A program made the translations under genes and the position numbers. A DNA stretch of 15,501 bases, from contig JANWHV010000035.1 in assembly GCA_025450255.1 (NCBI GenBank), forward strand, positions 1 to 15,501. The letters are read 5' to 3'. Below are positions 7,952 to 15,258 of this stretch, piece after piece (positions within the stretch are counted from its first letter, which is position 1; every line of letters begins with the position of its first letter). The notes under the pieces were generated by a model. It did no database searches, was not told where the DNA came from, and worked only from the letters and a program-made list of their open reading frames with translations. Origin of the DNA: Chloroflexota bacterium (lineage in GTDB: Bacteria; Chloroflexota; UBA5177; JANWHV01).

Positions 7952-8437
7952 ATGAAAGTTAGCGACATCATGACCACACCCGCCATCACGGTCGACGCCA
8001 CCATGCCGGTCGACGCGGTGGCGCGGCTACTGTGCGAGACAGGACTGAGCGGTGTACCCGTGCGTAACGCCGCTGGCAACATTCTCGGCGTCGTAACCGA
8101 GGAGGATCTTATTGTTCGGAACGCCAACCTGCACCTTCCCACGTTTCTGAACGTCCTCGATGGACTGTTTCCCGTACGTGGGCAGCGCGAGTTTGATCGG
8201 GAGGTGCGGCGGATGCTTGCCACGACGGCGGGCCAGGTGATGAGCGACGACCTGCATACAATCTCCCCGGACGCGGACGTTTCGGACGCCGCCACGATTA
8301 TGGTCGAGAAGCATATTAATCCGTTACCCGTAGTACGCGATGGAACACTCGTGGGCATAGTGAGTCGCTCGGACATAATCCGCCTGATGGTGCGCGAGGA
8401 ATCCGGGGCGACAAGCAATGCAAACCCGACGGAATGA
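7952..8437 (+). CDS. Stand-alone CBS-domain pair protein (Bateman module)
   Basis: 161 residues made almost wholly of two CBS domains. CBS1 is about 1-56: VSDIMTTPAITVDATMPVDAVARLL, then GLSGVPVRNAAGNILGVVTEEDL. CBS2 is about 96-148: VMSDDLHTISPDADVSDAATIM, then HINPLPVVRDGTLVGIVSRSDIIRL. A linker (57-95) with LPTFLNVLDGLFPV and an acidic/basic helix joins them. CBS pairs bind adenine nucleotides (AMP, ADP, ATP, NAD, SAM in different proteins) and often regulate a partner. No catalytic or DNA-binding domain is attached, so any effect must be on another protein. Its last codons overlap the alr start (ATGA at 8434-8437), and it lies 46 nt after nnr, which makes either a plausible partner; this is inference from position only. 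Confidence 0.93.
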   Translation: MKVSDIMTTPAITVDATMPVDAVARLLCETGLSGVPVRNAAGNILGVVTEEDLIVRNANLHLPTFLNVLDGLFPVRGQREFDREVRRMLATTAGQVMSDDLHTISPDADVSDAATIMVEKHINPLPVVRDGTLVGIVSRSDIIRLMVREESGATSNANPTE

Positions 8438-9600
8438 GCGCGCTAGACTTTGTCACGCGACAGGGTATCGCCTCCGGGCGCGTGACCCGCGCGACGGTCC
8501 ACCTGGACCGCATAGCCCATAACGTGCGCGCCGTGCGCCGGCTGGTCGGGGACAACGTCGCGGTTCTGGCGGTGATCAAGGCGGACGGCTATGGCCACGG
8601 CGCTATCCCGGTGGCACGAGCGGCGCTCACGGCAGGCGCCACGTGGCTCGGCGTGGCATGTGTCGACGAGGGCTTGGCGCTGCGCGCGGCGGGAGTGACC
8701 GCTCCCGTGCTGGTCATGGGCTACGCGGCGGCCGTCGAGCTACCCGCGGCGGTGCGCGGTGACCTGACGCTTACGCTCGGCACGCTCGCTCAATGTGGCG
8801 CGTTGGCGGCGGCGGCGCATCGTTCGCGCAGCAACGTCCGCGTACACGTAAAAATCGATACCGGAATGGGCCGCTTCGGGCTGCTCCCCAGTCAACTGGA
8901 CCAACTAGCCGCGACACTGAAGGAGTCGCCGGAAATCGTCGTCGAAGGCTGTTTTACCCATTTGGCTCGAGGCGAGGAACGCCCTGAGCACGCCACGAAT
9001 GAGCAGCTTGCCGTTTTCGACCGCACCCTGCGCTCACTGGCCCGGCGCGGTATTGAACCAACTATCATACATGCGGCGAACAGCGGTGCGACCGTTGTAG
9101 CGCCGGGCGCGCATTTCAACCTCGTCCGCGCGGGCCTGCTGATCTATGGATACTGGCCGGATCCCGCTGCCGCCGGGACCGTCGAACTGCGACCGGCGCT
9201 GGAGGTGCGATCTTCACTGGTCCGCGTAGAAACCCTGCCGGCCGGCTCGCGCATAGGGTACGGGCACACGCATGTGCTGACACGTGCCGGCAGGATCGGG
9301 CTCATCCCCATGGGCTACGCCGATGGGTTGCCCAGATCGCTGTCTAGCGTGGGCTATGTGGTGGCCCGCGGTGTCCGCGTGCCAATCATTGGTCGCATTA
9401 GCATGGATCAGTTTTCGGTTGATCTGAGCGACGCGCGGCTGGTAGGAGAGGGTGACGATATTCAGGTCATCGGCGCTGATGGTGGTGCTTCCGTGTGGGC
9501 GGACGATCTTGCCGGCTGGGCCGGTACAATCGTATACGAAATTCTCTGTGGCATCAGTCCGAGGGTACCTCGCGGCTATACTGGCACATCTGGGCCATAA
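8434..9600 (+). CDS. alr: Alanine racemase
   Basis: PLP enzyme interconverting L- and D-alanine, supplying D-alanine for peptidoglycan. 388 residues, normal length. The PLP lysine is Lys49 in AVIKADGYGHG (46-56). Other motifs: VHVKIDTGMGRFG at 137-149 (Lys140 matches the carbamylated lysine of studied racemases), CFTHLARGE at 173-181, HAANSGAT at 213-220, LVRAGLLIYGY at 230-240, the catalytic tyrosine Tyr276 in RIGYGHTH (273-280), IPMGYADGLPR at 291-301, and GRISMDQ at 320-326. The start codon overlaps the stop of the CBS gene by 4 nt (ATGA), so translation is coupled. About 15 residues precede the usual family N-terminus. Confidence 0.97.
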   Translation: MSALDFVTRQGIASGRVTRATVHLDRIAHNVRAVRRLVGDNVAVLAVIKADGYGHGAIPVARAALTAGATWLGVACVDEGLALRAAGVTAPVLVMGYAAAVELPAAVRGDLTLTLGTLAQCGALAAAAHRSRSNVRVHVKIDTGMGRFGLLPSQLDQLAATLKESPEIVVEGCFTHLARGEERPEHATNEQLAVFDRTLRSLARRGIEPTIIHAANSGATVVAPGAHFNLVRAGLLIYGYWPDPAAAGTVELRPALEVRSSLVRVETLPAGSRIGYGHTHVLTRAGRIGLIPMGYADGLPRSLSSVGYVVARGVRVPIIGRISMDQFSVDLSDARLVGEGDDIQVIGADGGASVWADDLAGWAGTIVYEILCGISPRVPRGYTGTSGP

Positions 9601-9617
9601 GCAACGCCGCGATTGCG

Positions 9618-9626
9618 TGCTATACT
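9618..9626 (+). promoter_or_regulatory. Possible promoter (extended -10) for cvpA-like gene
   Basis: TGCTATACT fits an extended -10 element (TGnTATAMT) in the 121-nt gap between alr and the CvpA gene. I see no -35 hexamer at proper spacing, as can happen with extended -10 promoters. The 11-mer GCTATACTGGC occurs here (9619-9629) and also at 9575-9585 within the end of alr. Confidence 0.35.
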
Positions 9627-9707
9627 GGCGCCTGTAAACGCGATTCTGGGCTACCAGGAGCAGGGCGTATTTCCAGCACCGAACTGGATTGCTGGGGAGT
9701 CTAGGTC

Positions 9708-9714
9708 GAGAGGA
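9708..9714 (+). promoter_or_regulatory. Ribosome binding site deciding the CvpA-family start
   Basis: GAGAGGA ends 7 nt before ATG 9722. A TTG at 9689 in the same frame would add 11 polar residues and place this site inside the gene, so 9722 is preferred. Confidence 0.65.
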
Positions 9715-9721
9715 TCGAGTG

Positions 9722-10297
9722 ATGCTTGCAGCAGCGTCCTACACCGTGCCCGATGGTCTAAAGCACCTGAACTGGATCGACTATACGTTCCTTGTGGTGC
9801 TCATCTATTCTGCCTTGAGTGGCGCCTGGATCGGCTTCATGGCCGAATGTGTGTCATTGGCCGGGGTCGCCGCGGGTACGTTTGTCGCCGGTCTGACCTA
9901 TCACGATGTCGGCAAGTGGCTCGGCAATCTGAGCGTGCCTGAAAACGCCCGTGATTGGGCTGGCTTCGTCGCCGTATTCGTGGTCATTTCGCTCGTTTTC
10001 AGGCTCGCGTCCGTGAAGGCGCGGAGACTTTCCAAAGTGATGGTCCAGGGCATTGCGAATGAGATTGCCGGCGGCTTGTTAGGGCTCATTGTCGGCGCGT
10101 TCATTTGCCTGTTTGCCTTCGTTTCCGTCACGTACTTCCATGATACGCACGACAAGAAAAACGCACAGTTCCTTAATAAGCTCTATAATCCGATGGTCAA
10201 TTCGCAGATTGTGATTAACTCGAAGAACATCGAGCAGGAATTCGTGACCCTTCTGCCGACCAAGATGCACACTATTCCGGGCTTCACCACCGAATAG
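9722..10297 (+). CDS. CvpA-family integral membrane protein
   Basis: 191 residues with four likely membrane segments: about 18-36 (IDYTFLVVLIYSALSGAWIG region), 42-60, 79-98 (WAGFVAVFVVISLVF region) and 112-137 (GGLLGLIVGAFICLFAFVSV region). A soluble, mildly basic C-terminal tail of about 50 residues follows. The pattern D-x-x-x-x...G...G...E at the start, the FVAVFVVISLVF helix and the glycine-rich GGLLGLIVGA helix are those of the CvpA (colicin V production) family. CvpA homologues are inner-membrane proteins linked to envelope integrity and, in enterobacteria, to colicin V export and purF expression; their biochemical role is not settled. It follows alr in the same direction after 121 nt, possibly from its own promoter. 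Confidence 0.85.
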   Translation: MLAAASYTVPDGLKHLNWIDYTFLVVLIYSALSGAWIGFMAECVSLAGVAAGTFVAGLTYHDVGKWLGNLSVPENARDWAGFVAVFVVISLVFRLASVKARRLSKVMVQGIANEIAGGLLGLIVGAFICLFAFVSVTYFHDTHDKKNAQFLNKLYNPMVNSQIVINSKNIEQEFVTLLPTKMHTIPGFTTE

Positions 10298-10380
10298 CGG
10301 CTGTGTCGTTATAGCTGCGTCTAGACAGGCCACTTGAGGAGGTGTAAACTGGCACCAACCTTCGGGGATGGTTTTCGCAG

Positions 10381-10386
10381 GGGAGG
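10381..10386 (+). promoter_or_regulatory. Ribosome binding site deciding the 71-aa protein start
   Basis: GGGAGG is 5 nt before ATG 10392. It lies inside the 8 extra codons that an earlier ATG at 10368 would add, so 10392 is the better start. Confidence 0.7.
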
Positions 10387-10391
10387 ACACA

Positions 10392-10607
10392 ATGGCATTC
10401 GCGCATACGAACAAAAAAGGCCAGACCTACTACCTGCACGAGCGTATGGTGACGCTCAGGGGCAACAACCGGCAGCAGCGCATCTATTTCTTCGCGCTGA
10501 AACCGACGGACGGCGCTCTCGACGGCGTCCCTGACGGCTGGCAAGTGGTGGAGACCGCTAGTTCCGGGATGCCGGTTCTGAAGAAGGCCGTCGCCGCGGC
10601 CACGTAA
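10392..10607 (+). CDS. Conserved small hypothetical protein (71 aa)
   Basis: Sequence begins MAFAHTNKKGQTYYLHER, continues with VTLRGNNRQQRIYFFA and ends with DGWQVVETASSGMPVLKKA. I recall very similar short proteins (TNxKGxTYYLH...VTLRG...IYFF...GLPVLKK) from Chloroflexota genomes, but no function is known to me and I cannot run a search. It has no signal peptide, membrane segment, cysteine pair or nucleotide-binding motif. The alternation of aromatic and charged residues (TYYLH, RIYFFA, WQVVE) suggests a small all-beta or beta-rich fold. A strong ribosome binding site and a perfect hairpin 24 nt after its stop argue that it is a real expressed gene. It closes the + strand gene set. Confidence 0.8.
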   Translation: MAFAHTNKKGQTYYLHERMVTLRGNNRQQRIYFFALKPTDGALDGVPDGWQVVETASSGMPVLKKAVAAAT

Positions 10608-10631
10608 CCATCCGACCTCGATTCCCGAACA

Positions 10632-10667
10632 GAGGATCAGCGCGTCGCGCTTGACGCGCTGATCCTC
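10632..10667. terminator. Perfect 15-bp hairpin between convergent genes
   Basis: GAGGATCAGCGCGTC at 10632-10646 and its exact complement GACGCGCTGATCCTC at 10653-10667 flank the 6-nt loop GCGCTT. It lies between the 71-aa gene (+) and the MFS gene (-), where a bidirectional terminator is expected. There is no T-run on either side (AACGTTTGG to the right, TTCGGG reading left), so strength depends on the GC-rich stem. A weaker stem, CGTGCGGGC (10688-10696) with GCCCGCGCG (10714-10722) including one G-T pair, lies nearer the MFS stop. Confidence 0.7.
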
Positions 10668-10754
10668 AACGTTTGGTGGGATCTTCCCGTGCGGGCCTGA
10701 TGCAACTCCGATAGCCCGCGCGACGACGCCCGTCAATGCGCGCTGATATGATAT

Positions 10755-12038
10755 CTATCCCTCGTCGTCGACGGACGCCCGTGGATCGCGGACCGCAAAC
10801 GTGTAGAGCAGTATTGCCGCGCCAAGCGAGACGGCGGCCACCAGGAATATCACGTTGTAGCCAAAGGCATCCGCGATCACGCCGCAGATCATCGGCGCGC
10901 AAACGGCGACCGGCGCCAGCACCAGCGAGCTAAGGGCAATAAACGTTGGCCGCTCGTCGCGCGTGCCAAATTCCGTGACGATGGTAAATGACGCCAACTG
11001 TGTCGCGCTGTTGTATAGCCCGAGCAGGGCGAACACGCCATAGAAGATGTTGCCGTTGTTGCGCGCCAGTGCAACCAGGGCGAGCAAGGCCGTGCAGAGC
11101 CCTGCCGCGTTCGCGCCGATCAGAACCACCCTGTAGCCCGCGTGGTCTCCTAGCCATCCCCAACAGAGACTGCCAACGGTGGAGGCCGCCAACAGCACGA
11201 CCGTAAAGGCCCCAACTTGCGCGTCTGATACGTGCAGTACGTGAGACGCGGCGGCGGTAAGGAACGGGGCAATAGCCATGAGGATGTTTCCCAGTACGCT
11301 CGCCGTGAGGAAGGCCGAGAAGTTTCGTTCTCGCCGGAGGAACGAGGGAAGCGAGCGTAAATACGATATGATCGTCCGCGCGGCGGGGCGGCTTTCGTGA
11401 GTTCTGGCGCGCGGCTCGTGGGTCGAGGCAAGCAGCACATTGGAGAATACAAGGAAAATGAAGGTGGCCAGAAAGCAAATCGCGAAGTTTTGCGGGAACG
11501 CATATCGACGCAGTATTTCAACGGTCAGCGCCGCGGAGCCGACTGCCAGGACTCCGCCCGTCGCGCTCGATATGCCGAAGAATCGGCCGCGCAGCCGGGT
11601 TGGAATCATCAGTGATACAAGGTGCAGCCACGCTGGGGTCGTGACGCCGCTCCCGATTGAGATCACCAACTGGCAACCAAAAAGTATCGCGAGCAGTGCG
11701 TCAGGGTGGCTTGTACCCAACCCAAGTGTCGCCAGGCACAGCACCAAATAGGGCAGTCGCTCGAATACCGTCGCAAACAAGATAAACGGCTTATATCGCC
11801 GTAGCCCTTCCACATATGGTGATACCAGGATTGGCGGCACGTTCTGCCCAAGGCTGCGTACCGTCGGCAGCAATCCGAGCACTATATTGGAGGAGGAGAA
11901 GTGCCGGATAAAGACAGGGAGAATTGTGCTCCACGCCGAAAAATTGATGCCGCAAATGAACAGCGATATGTCGCCTCCCAGACAGAGGAGGTTTCGTTTC
12001 AGGTGAGGAGCAAAGACGTCCGTTTCCGGGTCCGTCAC
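10755..12038 (-). CDS. MFS transporter, 12-helix type, substrate unknown
   Basis: 427-residue, strongly hydrophobic protein with about 12 predicted helices and a hydrophilic central loop near 205-240, the usual MFS halves. The motif-A-like loop GWLGDHAGYR (294-303) is in the second half; the first half lacks a clear copy and instead has RSLGQNVPPILVSPYVEGLRRYKPF (61-85 region) and FERLPYL (92-98). I recall that FERLPxL pattern from a little-studied group of bacterial MFS permeases, which are generally unassigned. Translation starts at GTG 12038, overlapping the gpsA stop by 4 nt (GTGA), so it is coupled to glycerol-3-phosphate synthesis. That placement hints at a lipid-related or phosphoester substrate, but this is inference. 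No antibiotic or sugar specificity can be read from the sequence. Confidence 0.88.
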   Translation of the reverse strand: MTDPETDVFAPHLKRNLLCLGGDISLFICGINFSAWSTILPVFIRHFSSSNIVLGLLPTVRSLGQNVPPILVSPYVEGLRRYKPFILFATVFERLPYLVLCLATLGLGTSHPDALLAILFGCQLVISIGSGVTTPAWLHLVSLMIPTRLRGRFFGISSATGGVLAVGSAALTVEILRRYAFPQNFAICFLATFIFLVFSNVLLASTHEPRARTHESRPAARTIISYLRSLPSFLRRERNFSAFLTASVLGNILMAIAPFLTAAASHVLHVSDAQVGAFTVVLLAASTVGSLCWGWLGDHAGYRVVLIGANAAGLCTALLALVALARNNGNIFYGVFALLGLYNSATQLASFTIVTEFGTRDERPTFIALSSLVLAPVAVCAPMICGVIADAFGYNVIFLVAAVSLGAAILLYTFAVRDPRASVDDEG

Positions 12039-13063
12039 TGCGGCAGGCCGGTCTGTTCATCCCGCGCGAGCCGCGACAACAGGTCGTGCATCGCCGCGCG
12101 CGGCTCCTTGTCTTCGAACAATACGTCAAATACCTGGTCCGCTATCGGCAGCTCCACGCCATGACGCTCGGCCAGGATCCTTGCCGCGCGGGCCGTATTC
12201 ACGCCTTCCGCCACCATCGTCATGCCATGCAAGATTTCCGCCAGCGACTGGCCCCGCCCAAGCTGCTCGCCGACGAAATGATTTCTGCTCAACGGGCTTA
12301 CACAGGTAGCGAACAGATCGCCGTAGCCGCTCACTCCGCTGAAGGTCAGCGGATCCGCCCCACAGGCCTGTCCCAGCCGCGCTATTTCGGCGATGCCTCG
12401 CGTGACGATTGCCGCTTTCCCGTTCGTGCCCATCTCCAGCCCATCGCAAATGCCGGCCGCCAGCGCAATCACGTTTTTTAGCGAGCCGCCAAGCTCGACG
12501 CCGATCACATCCTCGGACGTATAGAGACGGTACAACAGCGTACCGATCCGCGCCGCGCACTCGACCGCGATCCGCCGATCGGTCGAGGCGAGCACCGCGG
12601 CGGCCGGAAGGCCGGCCGCTATCTCTCGCGCCAGGTTCGGCCCCGACAGCACGCAAAAGCGCTTGAGATCGGGCAACTCTGATGCCACAACTTCGGATAC
12701 CCGAAGACCCGTGCCAAGCTCCAGGCCCTTCGTGGCGCTAACCAGAGTTGACCGGTTTGTGCGGTGTTCGCGCAGTGCCGAGCATGCCGCGCGCACGTGG
12801 TCGCTCGGGACCGCGAGAATCACGATTTCCGCGTTAGCCGCGCCTGCGTAACTCCTGGCGATATCGAGCCTGTCCGGCAACCTGATGCCAGGCAGCGACT
12901 CGACATTCTCGTGAGCGTCGCGGATACGGCGCGCGCGCTCTTCGTCGCGCGTACAGAGTACGACGTCCCGATCCGCATTTGCCAGCAAACAGGCCAGTGT
13001 CGTGCCCCAATTGCCGGAACCGATTACGCAAATCCGATCGGACGAGGAGATTGACGTGGTCAT
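12035..13063 (-). CDS. gpsA: NAD(P)-dependent glycerol-3-phosphate dehydrogenase
   Basis: Reduces dihydroxyacetone phosphate to sn-glycerol-3-phosphate, the backbone precursor of phospholipids and the acceptor for PlsY encoded just upstream. From ATG 13063 (342 residues) motifs are the Rossmann dinucleotide loop ICVIGSGNWGTTLA at 11-24, LAVPSDHV at 83-90, SATKGLE at 109-115, LSGPNLAREIAAG at 139-151, catalytic Lys196 in GGSLKNVIALAAG (192-204), NGKAAIVTRG at 214-223, GVSGYGDLFATC at 243-254, and SRNHFVGEQLGRG at 259-271. An earlier in-frame ATG at 13078 adds only MGCIR. I prefer 13063 because GGGGTG ends 7 nt before it and pairs well with the 16S tail, while 13078 has no such site. The stop overlaps the MFS start. 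Confidence 0.96.
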   Translation of the reverse strand: MTTSISSSDRICVIGSGNWGTTLACLLANADRDVVLCTRDEERARRIRDAHENVESLPGIRLPDRLDIARSYAGAANAEIVILAVPSDHVRAACSALREHRTNRSTLVSATKGLELGTGLRVSEVVASELPDLKRFCVLSGPNLAREIAAGLPAAAVLASTDRRIAVECAARIGTLLYRLYTSEDVIGVELGGSLKNVIALAAGICDGLEMGTNGKAAIVTRGIAEIARLGQACGADPLTFSGVSGYGDLFATCVSPLSRNHFVGEQLGRGQSLAEILHGMTMVAEGVNTARAARILAERHGVELPIADQVFDVLFEDKEPRAAMHDLLSRLARDEQTGLPQ

Positions 13064-13102
13064 ACGGATGCACCCCATTGCAATGTTGGCGAGGAGATAC
13101 GC

Positions 13103-13726
13103 CTATGGCAGCGGTACTGCCGGCTGACCAATCTTGCGCTCCGTGCCGGCACGCAACCGCTCAATGTTGTCTCGATGGCGGACAATGATCAACAGGCCGC
13201 CCAGCACCGCGTACACCAGGCTCCAGGGCGAAAACGAGCCGCTCACGACAAATGGGATCGTCGCGACGATTGCTACGACCGTACCGATGAGCACACCGAA
13301 GGACACCATCCTGCTCGCGGCAATGAACACTATACCTACTACCGTGGCGGCGAGCGCCGCCGGCCAGCAGATGGCATAGAACATGGCGAAACTGACCAGC
13401 ACGCCTCGCCCGCCCCTGAAGCCCGCGTACACCGGCCAGTTATGCCCAATAGCCGCCGCAAGCCCCGCCAGGCACGCGGCGGCCATCGTGCCGACGATGT
13501 AATGAGCCTCGAGAATCGCGGCGAGCCCTTTGACCGCGTCCAGAAGCACGACCAGCGCCGCCGGCCCTTTTCCCAGCGTACGTAGCGCGTTGGTGGCTCC
13601 GGTCTTTCCACTGCCAAAATCACGCAGATCGATGCCCTTGACCAGCTTGCCTACAATCAGGCCGCTTGGAACGGCGCCGAGTAAATAACCCACGACGATG
13701 GCGACCGCGTAATGGCCTGCGTCCAT
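13103..13726 (-). CDS. plsY: Acyl-phosphate:glycerol-3-phosphate acyltransferase
   Basis: Integral membrane enzyme that acylates glycerol-3-phosphate at position 1 with acyl-phosphate to give lysophosphatidic acid. 207 residues. The three conserved cytosolic-side loops are visible: [15 protein letters not shown] at 38-52, [15 protein letters not shown] at 95-109, and [18 protein letters not shown] at 183-200. Hydrophobic segments lie near 6-26, 55-72, 80-97, 112-137, 140-163 and 167-182. The classical GSGNxGATN has Lys for Asn, as I recall also from other Chloroflexota and Actinobacteria. It lies between der (41 nt upstream) and gpsA, which makes its substrate, so these are probably one transcript. 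Confidence 0.96.
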   Translation of the reverse strand: MDAGHYAVAIVVGYLLGAVPSGLIVGKLVKGIDLRDFGSGKTGATNALRTLGKGPAALVVLLDAVKGLAAILEAHYIVGTMAAACLAGLAAAIGHNWPVYAGFRGGRGVLVSFAMFYAICWPAALAATVVGIVFIAASRMVSFGVLIGTVVAIVATIPFVVSGSFSPWSLVYAVLGGLLIIVRHRDNIERLRAGTERKIGQPAVPLP

Positions 13727-13767
13727 ACCCTCACCGTCTATCCGGCCCGAATGCGCGTGGCTGATAT

Positions 13768-15258
13768 CTATTTCTTTGGTGGTGAGCCTCTGCTTTTGCG
13801 CGGGCCAGCCCCCGTCCCTCCGCGCTGCCCTCCTCGGTCCCGAGGAGCCGACTTTTCCTTCGCAGCGATCCGGGACCCTGATGTAACCACCCTGGGCCTG
13901 CTGATCCCCGATCGGATGCCGGCCGGATCCGTTGCAGGCGCCTCGCGCGACGAACGGAATATCAATCTCAACGCGGTGCCAGAGAAGCCAAAGTTCTCAC
14001 GCAATTGATTCTCGAGAAAACGGCGATACGAAAAATGCACCAATTCCGGATCGTTCACGAAAAAAACAAAGGTCGGTGGGTCGGTGGCCACCTGGGTTAC
14101 ATAGCGGAGCTTGAGCATTCTGCCGCTGTGGCTCATCGGCTGGTGCCTTTGTAGGGCGGACTGAATCACGTTGTTGAGCGATCCAGTGGCAATGCGCTGC
14201 ACGCGCTTGTCCTTCACCTCCAGCGCGAGGTCCAGGATGCGGCGAACGCGCTGGCGAGTCAACGCCGAGGTAAACAGCAGCGGCACGTCGCGCACGAAAT
14301 GCAATTCACTCCGAATGCGGCGCGTGAATTGATCCAGGGTCGAATCATCTTTTGGCACCACCAGATCCCACTTATTGACCACCACCACAAGACCCTTGCC
14401 TGCTTCCCAGGCGTAGCCCGCGATGTGCGCGTCCTGCGCCGCGATCGGCTCGGTGGCGTCTATCACCAGCACGGCGACGTCGGACCGGCTGATGGCGCGC
14501 ATGGCGCGCATCACGCTGTACCGTTCGACGCCGCCGCCGATATGGCCGCGCTTCCTGATTCCCGCCGTATCGACCAGAATCACGGGGCGCTCATTGTGGG
14601 TGACCGCCGTATCCGTTGTGTCACGAGTCGTGCCAGGAATATCCGAGACAAGCGCCCGATCCTCTTGCAGGATAGCGTTGAGCAGGCTCGACTTTCCCAC
14701 GTTCGGCCTGCCGACCAGCGTAATCCTCGGTGTCTCATCCGGCTCCGGCTCTTCTACCCTTGGCAGGTGTTCGGCCACCACGTCGAGTAGGTCACCCGTG
14801 TTCAGACCGTTGAGTCCAGAGATAGGGATCGGCTCGCCGAGACCGAGGCCATAGAATTCGGCGCTGTCGAGGCGGCGTGTTTCGCTATCAGCCTTGCTCG
14901 CGGCCAAAATGACGGGTTGCTTGCTCTTGCGGAGCTGATCCGCCACGTCGTGGTCCATGGCCGTCAGTCCGGAGCGCGCGTCGACCATCATCACGATCAG
15001 ATCGGCCTCCTCGATCGCCATCTCCGCCTGGTGACGGATTGCGCGCGCCATGTCGGTTTCGGTGGCAAAGTCGATACCACCGGTATCGACGACGAGGAAC
15101 GCCTTATCGTTCCAGACCGCCACGCCGTAGTTCCTGTCGCGCGTGGTACCCGGCTCATCCTCGACAATGGCTTGGGGCCGGCCTACCAGGCGGTTGAATA
15201 AGGTCGACTTGCCTACATTCGGCCGCCCGACCAGCGCTACGATCGGAAGACCGTTCAT
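13768..15258 (-). CDS. der: GTPase Der (EngA), with altered G4/G5 in domain 1 and a basic C-terminal tail
   Basis: Double-GTPase required for large-subunit ribosome assembly. Domain 1 (about 1-168): G1 GRPNVGKS at 11-18, PGTTRDR at 36-42, G3 DTGG at 58-61. Domain 2 (about 176-345): G1 GRPNVGKS at 183-190, PGTTRD at 208-213, G3 DTAG at 230-233, G4 NKWD at 295-298, G5 TSAL at 330-333. A KH-like domain (about 346-437) follows with [10 protein letters not shown] and [13 protein letters not shown]. Domain 1 has SKAD (121-124) where NKxD is expected, and ISGLNG (146-151) where an ISAxHG-like G5 is usual. The protein runs to 496 residues against about 435-450 for most homologues; the excess is a tail from about 438, rich in Arg, Lys, Gly and Pro. 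The ATG overlaps the stop of the upstream DUF512 gene (ATGA), so translation is coupled. Confidence 0.97.
   Translation of the reverse strand: MNGLPIVALVGRPNVGKSTLFNRLVGRPQAIVEDEPGTTRDRNYGVAVWNDKAFLVVDTGGIDFATETDMARAIRHQAEMAIEEADLIVMMVDARSGLTAMDHDVADQLRKSKQPVILAASKADSETRRLDSAEFYGLGLGEPIPISGLNGLNTGDLLDVVAEHLPRVEEPEPDETPRITLVGRPNVGKSSLLNAILQEDRALVSDIPGTTRDTTDTAVTHNERPVILVDTAGIRKRGHIGGGVERYSVMRAMRAISRSDVAVLVIDATEPIAAQDAHIAGYAWEAGKGLVVVVNKWDLVVPKDDSTLDQFTRRIRSELHFVRDVPLLFTSALTRQRVRRILDLALEVKDKRVQRIATGSLNNVIQSALQRHQPMSHSGRMLKLRYVTQVATDPPTFVFFVNDPELVHFSYRRFLENQLRENFGFSGTALRLIFRSSREAPATDPAGIRSGISRPRVVTSGSRIAAKEKSAPRDRGGQRGGTGAGPRKSRGSPPKK

Noticed and set aside
9689..9721. TTG start for the CvpA-family protein
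   Set aside because: ATG 9722 has GAGAGGA at ideal spacing, and the added 11 residues are polar and unlike the family start.
13712..14114. Plus-strand frames opposite der and the der-plsY gap
   Set aside because: They mirror the der C-terminal tail and carry no motif; der itself is certain.
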